64,000 nucleotides of DNA, taken from Fusibacter ferrireducens. GTDB taxonomy: Bacteria > Bacillota > Clostridia > Peptostreptococcales > Acidaminobacteraceae. Both the position numbers and the translations under genes were made by a program. The notes under the pieces are model-generated. The model was not told where the DNA came from and did not search any database. It worked only from the letters and a program-made list of their open reading frames with translations. This document shows, one piece after another, positions 61,795-64,000 of this stretch. The number at the start of each line of letters is the position of its first letter. The first letter of the stretch is position 1. The stretch is taken from the NCBI RefSeq assembly GCF_015352425.1, contig NZ_JADKNH010000006.1, positions 271,872 through 335,871 on the forward strand, given 5' to 3'.

Positions 61795-61801
61795 AAAATT
61801 G

Positions 61802-61878
<77 letters not shown>

Positions 61879-61903
61879 ACAATTTTTAGACTAAAGTCTA
61901 CAA

Positions 61904-61980
61904 TGGTCGGGGTGGCAGGATTTGAACCCGCGGCCCTTTGGTCCCAAACCAAATGCGCTACCAAACTGCGCTACACCCCG
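61904..61980 (-). tRNA. tRNA-Pro (TGG)
   Basis: Minus-strand cloverleaf, acceptor CGGGGTG/CACCCCG, anticodon TGG in GTTTGGGAC, encoded CCA. Confidence 0.95.
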
Positions 61981-62010
61981 ATATTTTTTATATTTAGTTT
62001 TAATGAAACT

Positions 62011-62086
62011 TGGCAGGGGTGACAGGGTTCGAACCTACGACACGCGGTTTTGGAGACCGCTGCTCTACCAACTGAGCTACACCCCT
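62011..62086 (-). tRNA. tRNA-Trp (CCA)
   Basis: Minus-strand cloverleaf, acceptor AGGGGTG/CACCCCT, anticodon CCA in TCTCCAAAA, discriminator G, encoded CCA end. Confidence 0.95.
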
Positions 62087-62109
62087 AAGATGTTTATACT
62101 TATAAAATA

Positions 62110-62186
62110 TGGTGGGCCTTCAGGGACTCGAACCCCGGACCGTCCGGTTATGAGCCGGGCGCTCTAACCAGCTGAGCTAAAGGCCC
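62110..62186 (-). tRNA. tRNA with CAT anticodon (probably Ile2, or elongator Met)
   Basis: Minus-strand cloverleaf, acceptor GGGCCTT/AAGGCCC, anticodon CAT in GGCTCATAACC, encoded CCA. It lacks the initiator feature set (no GGG/CCC anticodon stem and no 1-72 mismatch). The GGCTCATAACC stem and acceptor resemble bacillary tRNA-Ile2, whose C34 becomes lysidine, but Met cannot be excluded. Confidence 0.7.
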
Positions 62187-62198
62187 CTTTAAATTTAA

Positions 62199-62290
62199 TG
62201 GCGGAGAAGGAGGGATTTGAACCCTCGCGCCCCTTATCAAGACCTACTCCCTTAGCAGGGGAGCCTCTTCAGCCACTTGAGTACTTCTCC
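62199..62290 (-). tRNA. tRNA-Ser (GCT)
   Basis: Minus-strand type II tRNA with long variable arm, acceptor GGAGAAG/CTTCTCC, anticodon GCT, encoded CCA. Confidence 0.95.
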
Positions 62291-62298
62291 ATTAAATT

Positions 62299-62387
62299 TG
62301 GCGGAGAGGGTGGGATTCGAACCCACGTGGGCTTTCACCCTAACGGTTTTCAAGACCGCCCCGTTATGACCGCTTCGGTACCTCTCC
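62299..62387 (-). tRNA. tRNA-Ser (TGA)
   Basis: Minus-strand type II tRNA, acceptor GGAGAGG/CCTCTCC, anticodon TGA in GTCTTGAAAAC, encoded CCA. Confidence 0.95.
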
Positions 62388-62392
62388 ATATT

Positions 62393-62468
62393 TGGTGATC
62401 CATCCGCGACTCGAACGCGGGACACCCTGATTAAAAGTCAGATGCTCTACCGACTGAGCTAATGGACC
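62393..62468 (-). tRNA. tRNA-Lys (TTT)
   Basis: Minus-strand cloverleaf, acceptor GGTCCAT/ATGGATC, anticodon TTT in ACTTTTAAT, encoded CCA. Confidence 0.95.
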
Positions 62469-62477
62469 ATATTAAGT

Positions 62478-62552
62478 TGGCTGGGGATACAGGATTTGAA
62501 CCTGTGCATAACGGAGTCAAAGTCCGGTGCCTTACCGCTTGGCGAATCCCCA
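62478..62552 (-). tRNA. tRNA-Gln (TTG)
   Basis: Minus-strand cloverleaf, acceptor TGGGGAT/ATCCCCA, anticodon TTG in ACTTTGACT, discriminator G giving a GCCA end that matches the T-box before glnS. Confidence 0.95.
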
Positions 62553-62558
62553 AAGTAA

Positions 62559-62634
62559 TGGTGGGAGTTATAGGGCTCGAACCTATGACCCTCTGCTTGT
62601 AAGGCAGATGCTCTCCCAGCTGAGCTAAACTCCC
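62559..62634 (-). tRNA. tRNA-Val (TAC)
   Basis: Minus-strand cloverleaf, acceptor GGGAGTT/AACTCCC, anticodon TAC in CCTTACAAG, encoded CCA. Confidence 0.95.
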
Positions 62635-62694
62635 ATGGGTTATCGTTTTGCAGGTAATGACCTGCGCCTTGTGATTCAATCACTAAAATGTTTC

Positions 62695-62768
62695 TGGAGC
62701 GGGTGAAGAGAATCGAACTCTCACAACCAGCTTGGAAGGCTGGGGCTCTACCATTGAGCTACACCCGC
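62695..62768 (-). tRNA. tRNA-Gly (TCC)
   Basis: Minus-strand cloverleaf, acceptor GCGGGTG/CACCCGC, anticodon TCC in CCTTCCAAG, encoded CCA. Confidence 0.95.
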
Positions 62769-62773
62769 AAGTA

Positions 62774-62858
62774 TGGTGGAGGGAGAAGGATTCGAACCTT
62801 CGAAATCGCTGATAACGGATTTACAGTCCGTCCCCTTTGGCCACTCGGGAACCCCTCC
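62774..62858 (-). tRNA. tRNA-Tyr (GTA)
   Basis: Minus-strand type II tRNA with long variable arm, anticodon GTA in ACTGTAAAT, encoded CCA. Confidence 0.95.
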
Positions 62859-62865
62859 GGAAATG

Positions 62866-62941
<76 letters not shown>

Positions 62942-63030
62942 ATCTAATTACTTTACATCAATACACCTGCTGGTGCAATATAAACAACTTACTTGATCTT
63001 GTTTATTAAAACTTAAGTTAAATTGTTTAG

Positions 63031-63107
63031 TGGCGACCTAGAACGGACTCGAACCGTCGACCTCCAGCGTGACAGGCTGGCGTTCTAACCAACTGAACTA
63101 CTAGGCC
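63031..63107 (-). tRNA. tRNA-Asp (GTC)
   Basis: Minus-strand cloverleaf, acceptor GGCCTAG/CTAGGTC, anticodon GTC in CCTGTCACG, encoded CCA. Confidence 0.95.
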
Positions 63108-63141
63108 GCAATATTCACTTTATAGTTGTGAACAAAACTAA

Positions 63142-63216
63142 TGGTGACCCCTAGGGGAATCGAACCCCTGTTACCGCCGTGAAAGGGCGGTGTCTTGACC
63201 GCTTGACCAAGGGGCC
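63142..63216 (-). tRNA. tRNA-Glu (TTC)
   Basis: Minus-strand cloverleaf, acceptor GGCCCCT/AGGGGTC, anticodon TTC in CCTTTCACG, discriminator A, encoded CCA. Confidence 0.95.
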
Positions 63217-63236
63217 ATGATCTAGTTCAATAAAAA

Positions 63237-63313
63237 TGGTAGCGGCGAGTGGACTCGAACCACCGACCTTTCGGGTATGAACCGAACGCTCTAGCCAACT
63301 AAGCTACGCCGCC
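63237..63313 (-). tRNA. tRNA-Met (CAT), elongator-like
   Basis: Minus-strand cloverleaf, anticodon CAT in GGTTCATACC as in elongator tRNA-Met of other bacteria, acceptor GGCGGCG/CGCCGCT with a G-T closing pair, encoded CCA. Confidence 0.9.
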
Positions 63314-63395
63314 ATGTACTACTTTGTGTTATTGTTGACAATTCAAACAACTGATTATACAACAACCATCTACATAACTTCATATGAATGAAGTT

Positions 63396-63484
63396 TGGTG
63401 CCGAAGACCGGAATCGAACCGGTACGATCGGTAAGGATCGCAGGATTTTAAGTCCTGTGCGTCTGCCAGTTCCGCCACTTCGGC
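63396..63484 (-). tRNA. tRNA-Leu (TAA)
   Basis: Minus-strand type II tRNA, acceptor GCCGAAG/CTTCGGC, anticodon TAA in ACTTAAAAT, encoded CCA. Confidence 0.95.
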
Positions 63485-63488
63485 TAAA

Positions 63489-63563
<75 letters not shown>

Positions 63564-63570
63564 ACATAAA

Positions 63571-63685
63571 CCAGCAACGTTCTACTCTCCCAGGCAGCTG
63601 CCCGCCAAGTACCATCGACGCTGGAGGACTTTACTTCTGTGTTCGGTATGGGAACAGGTGTAGCCCCTCCGCCTTCATCACTGGA
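63571..63685 (-). rRNA. rrf: 5S ribosomal RNA
   Basis: Minus-strand 5S sequence of about 115 bases with the conserved CCGAACACAGAAGT segment, the CCATACCGAAC loop and terminal CCAGTGATG/CGTTGCTGG pairing. It leads the tRNA array and has its own promoter just upstream, so no 23S need be adjacent. Confidence 0.93.
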
Positions 63686-63713
63686 TTCACATTTTGTTAC
63701 ATAAGCAAGAATA

Positions 63714-63742
63714 ATATTATCATATTTTATTGTTTATGTCAA
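63714..63742 (-). promoter_or_regulatory. Strong promoter of the 5S-tRNA operon
   Basis: Minus-strand TTGACA, 17-base spacer, TAATAT, about 30 bases before 5S. It indicates independent transcription of the 5S-tRNA unit. Confidence 0.8.
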
Positions 63743-64000
63743 CAGATATTTTTTTGAGTTGTTATGTGTGCCAACACGCTTTTTACATTTAGTGCATAAA
63801 AACAGTGTCAGCTAGAATTCTCGCAAGTGAGAATTCACACGAGTTGCATCTATCAAAGATAGATTGCAGACTTACACACTCAAAATTGCATATATCAGAT
63901 CAACCGTTTTGTTGCGTGGTCTTAAACCTTATACTGTGTTTGCACGTGGACACTAGGGTTCTCGGCGTTTACTTCGTAAAAGCCTGCCACCTTCTGTGTT
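63743..64000. other. Hairpin-rich region at the right edge, no gene recognised
   Basis: About 260 bases upstream of the 5S promoter. On the minus strand it contains GCAATCTATC-ttt-GATAGATGC and GAATTCTC-act-tgc-GAGAATTC hairpins. It has the feel of an rRNA spacer, but the 3' end of 23S rRNA is not recognisable, so I make no gene call. Confidence 0.35.

Noticed and set aside
63743..64000. 3' end of 23S rRNA at the right edge
   Set aside because: The conserved AATACTAATAG and GACTTGACC-like 23S end was not found in either orientation.

Overview
The window is a low-GC chromosomal segment from a motile, probably anaerobic member of the Clostridia (Firmicutes). Supporting features are two SAM-I (S-box) riboswitches, a T-box before glnS, LicT/RAT antitermination, strong GGAGG ribosome sites, a chemotaxis operon with a sigma-D-like promoter, a flagellin lysine methylase, several c-di-GMP signalling parts, and a dense 5S-tRNA array whose tRNAs encode CCA. 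The species cannot be named from sequence alone. Almost every gene is on the minus strand. The plus-strand genes are the hemerythrin, the class A PBP, the asparaginase and the YprB-like nuclease.

Layout, left to right. 0-5.5 kb: a sulfur/methionine block read leftward (lysC, then a DUF39/HcyBio homocysteine-synthesis gene, a 2[4Fe-4S] ferredoxin, a UPF0280/ApbE-like gene, metF, and a B12-dependent methionine synthase activation gene cut by the left edge), with a SAM riboswitch before lysC and another before the rest. 5.7-10.9 kb: a heterodimeric ABC exporter behind a leader with two small ORFs and two terminator-type hairpins (like bmrB-bmrCD), a 49-aa co-transcribed ORF, and a class II aldolase. 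11-18.6 kb: cheA-cheW-mcp-cheR-cheB. 18.6-26.5 kb: a DUF45 metalloprotease, plsC, an aldose epimerase-like gene, an orphan tandem c-di-GMP riboswitch on the opposite strand, a receiver-histidine kinase, and a TetR-HlyD-ABC efflux operon with its promoter and operator. 26.7-29.8 kb: an N-acetylglucosamine-type PTS with a LicT-type antiterminator and two RAT/terminator sites.

30-41 kb: a TSUP exporter, flagellin lysine methylase plus metallophosphoesterase, hemerythrin, T-box-glnS, a membrane diguanylate cyclase, two methyltransferases, a J-domain protein, a tiny membrane protein and VanW. 41-42.4 kb: yebC followed by six copies of an 83-bp tandem repeat and a terminator. 42.7-49 kb: a UgpB/A/E-like carbohydrate importer without an ATPase gene, with PHP and HAD hydrolases and a DeoR regulator. 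49-61.4 kb: mostly housekeeping genes (YccU-like, YigZ, HflX, PBP1 with a peptidoglycan-binding-like insert, ThiI/NifS, asparaginase, HD-GYP, YprB). 61.7-63.7 kb: 18 tRNA genes and a 5S gene in one leftward unit with its own promoter.

The main themes are sulfur and methionine assimilation under SAM control, motility plus c-di-GMP signalling (GGDEF, HD-GYP, GEMM riboswitches, che), and RNA-level control of transcription termination, which appears at least seven times. The most unusual items are the tandem GEMM riboswitch with no downstream sense gene, the two-stage leader of the ABC exporter, and the 83-bp repeat array in the 3' region of yebC.
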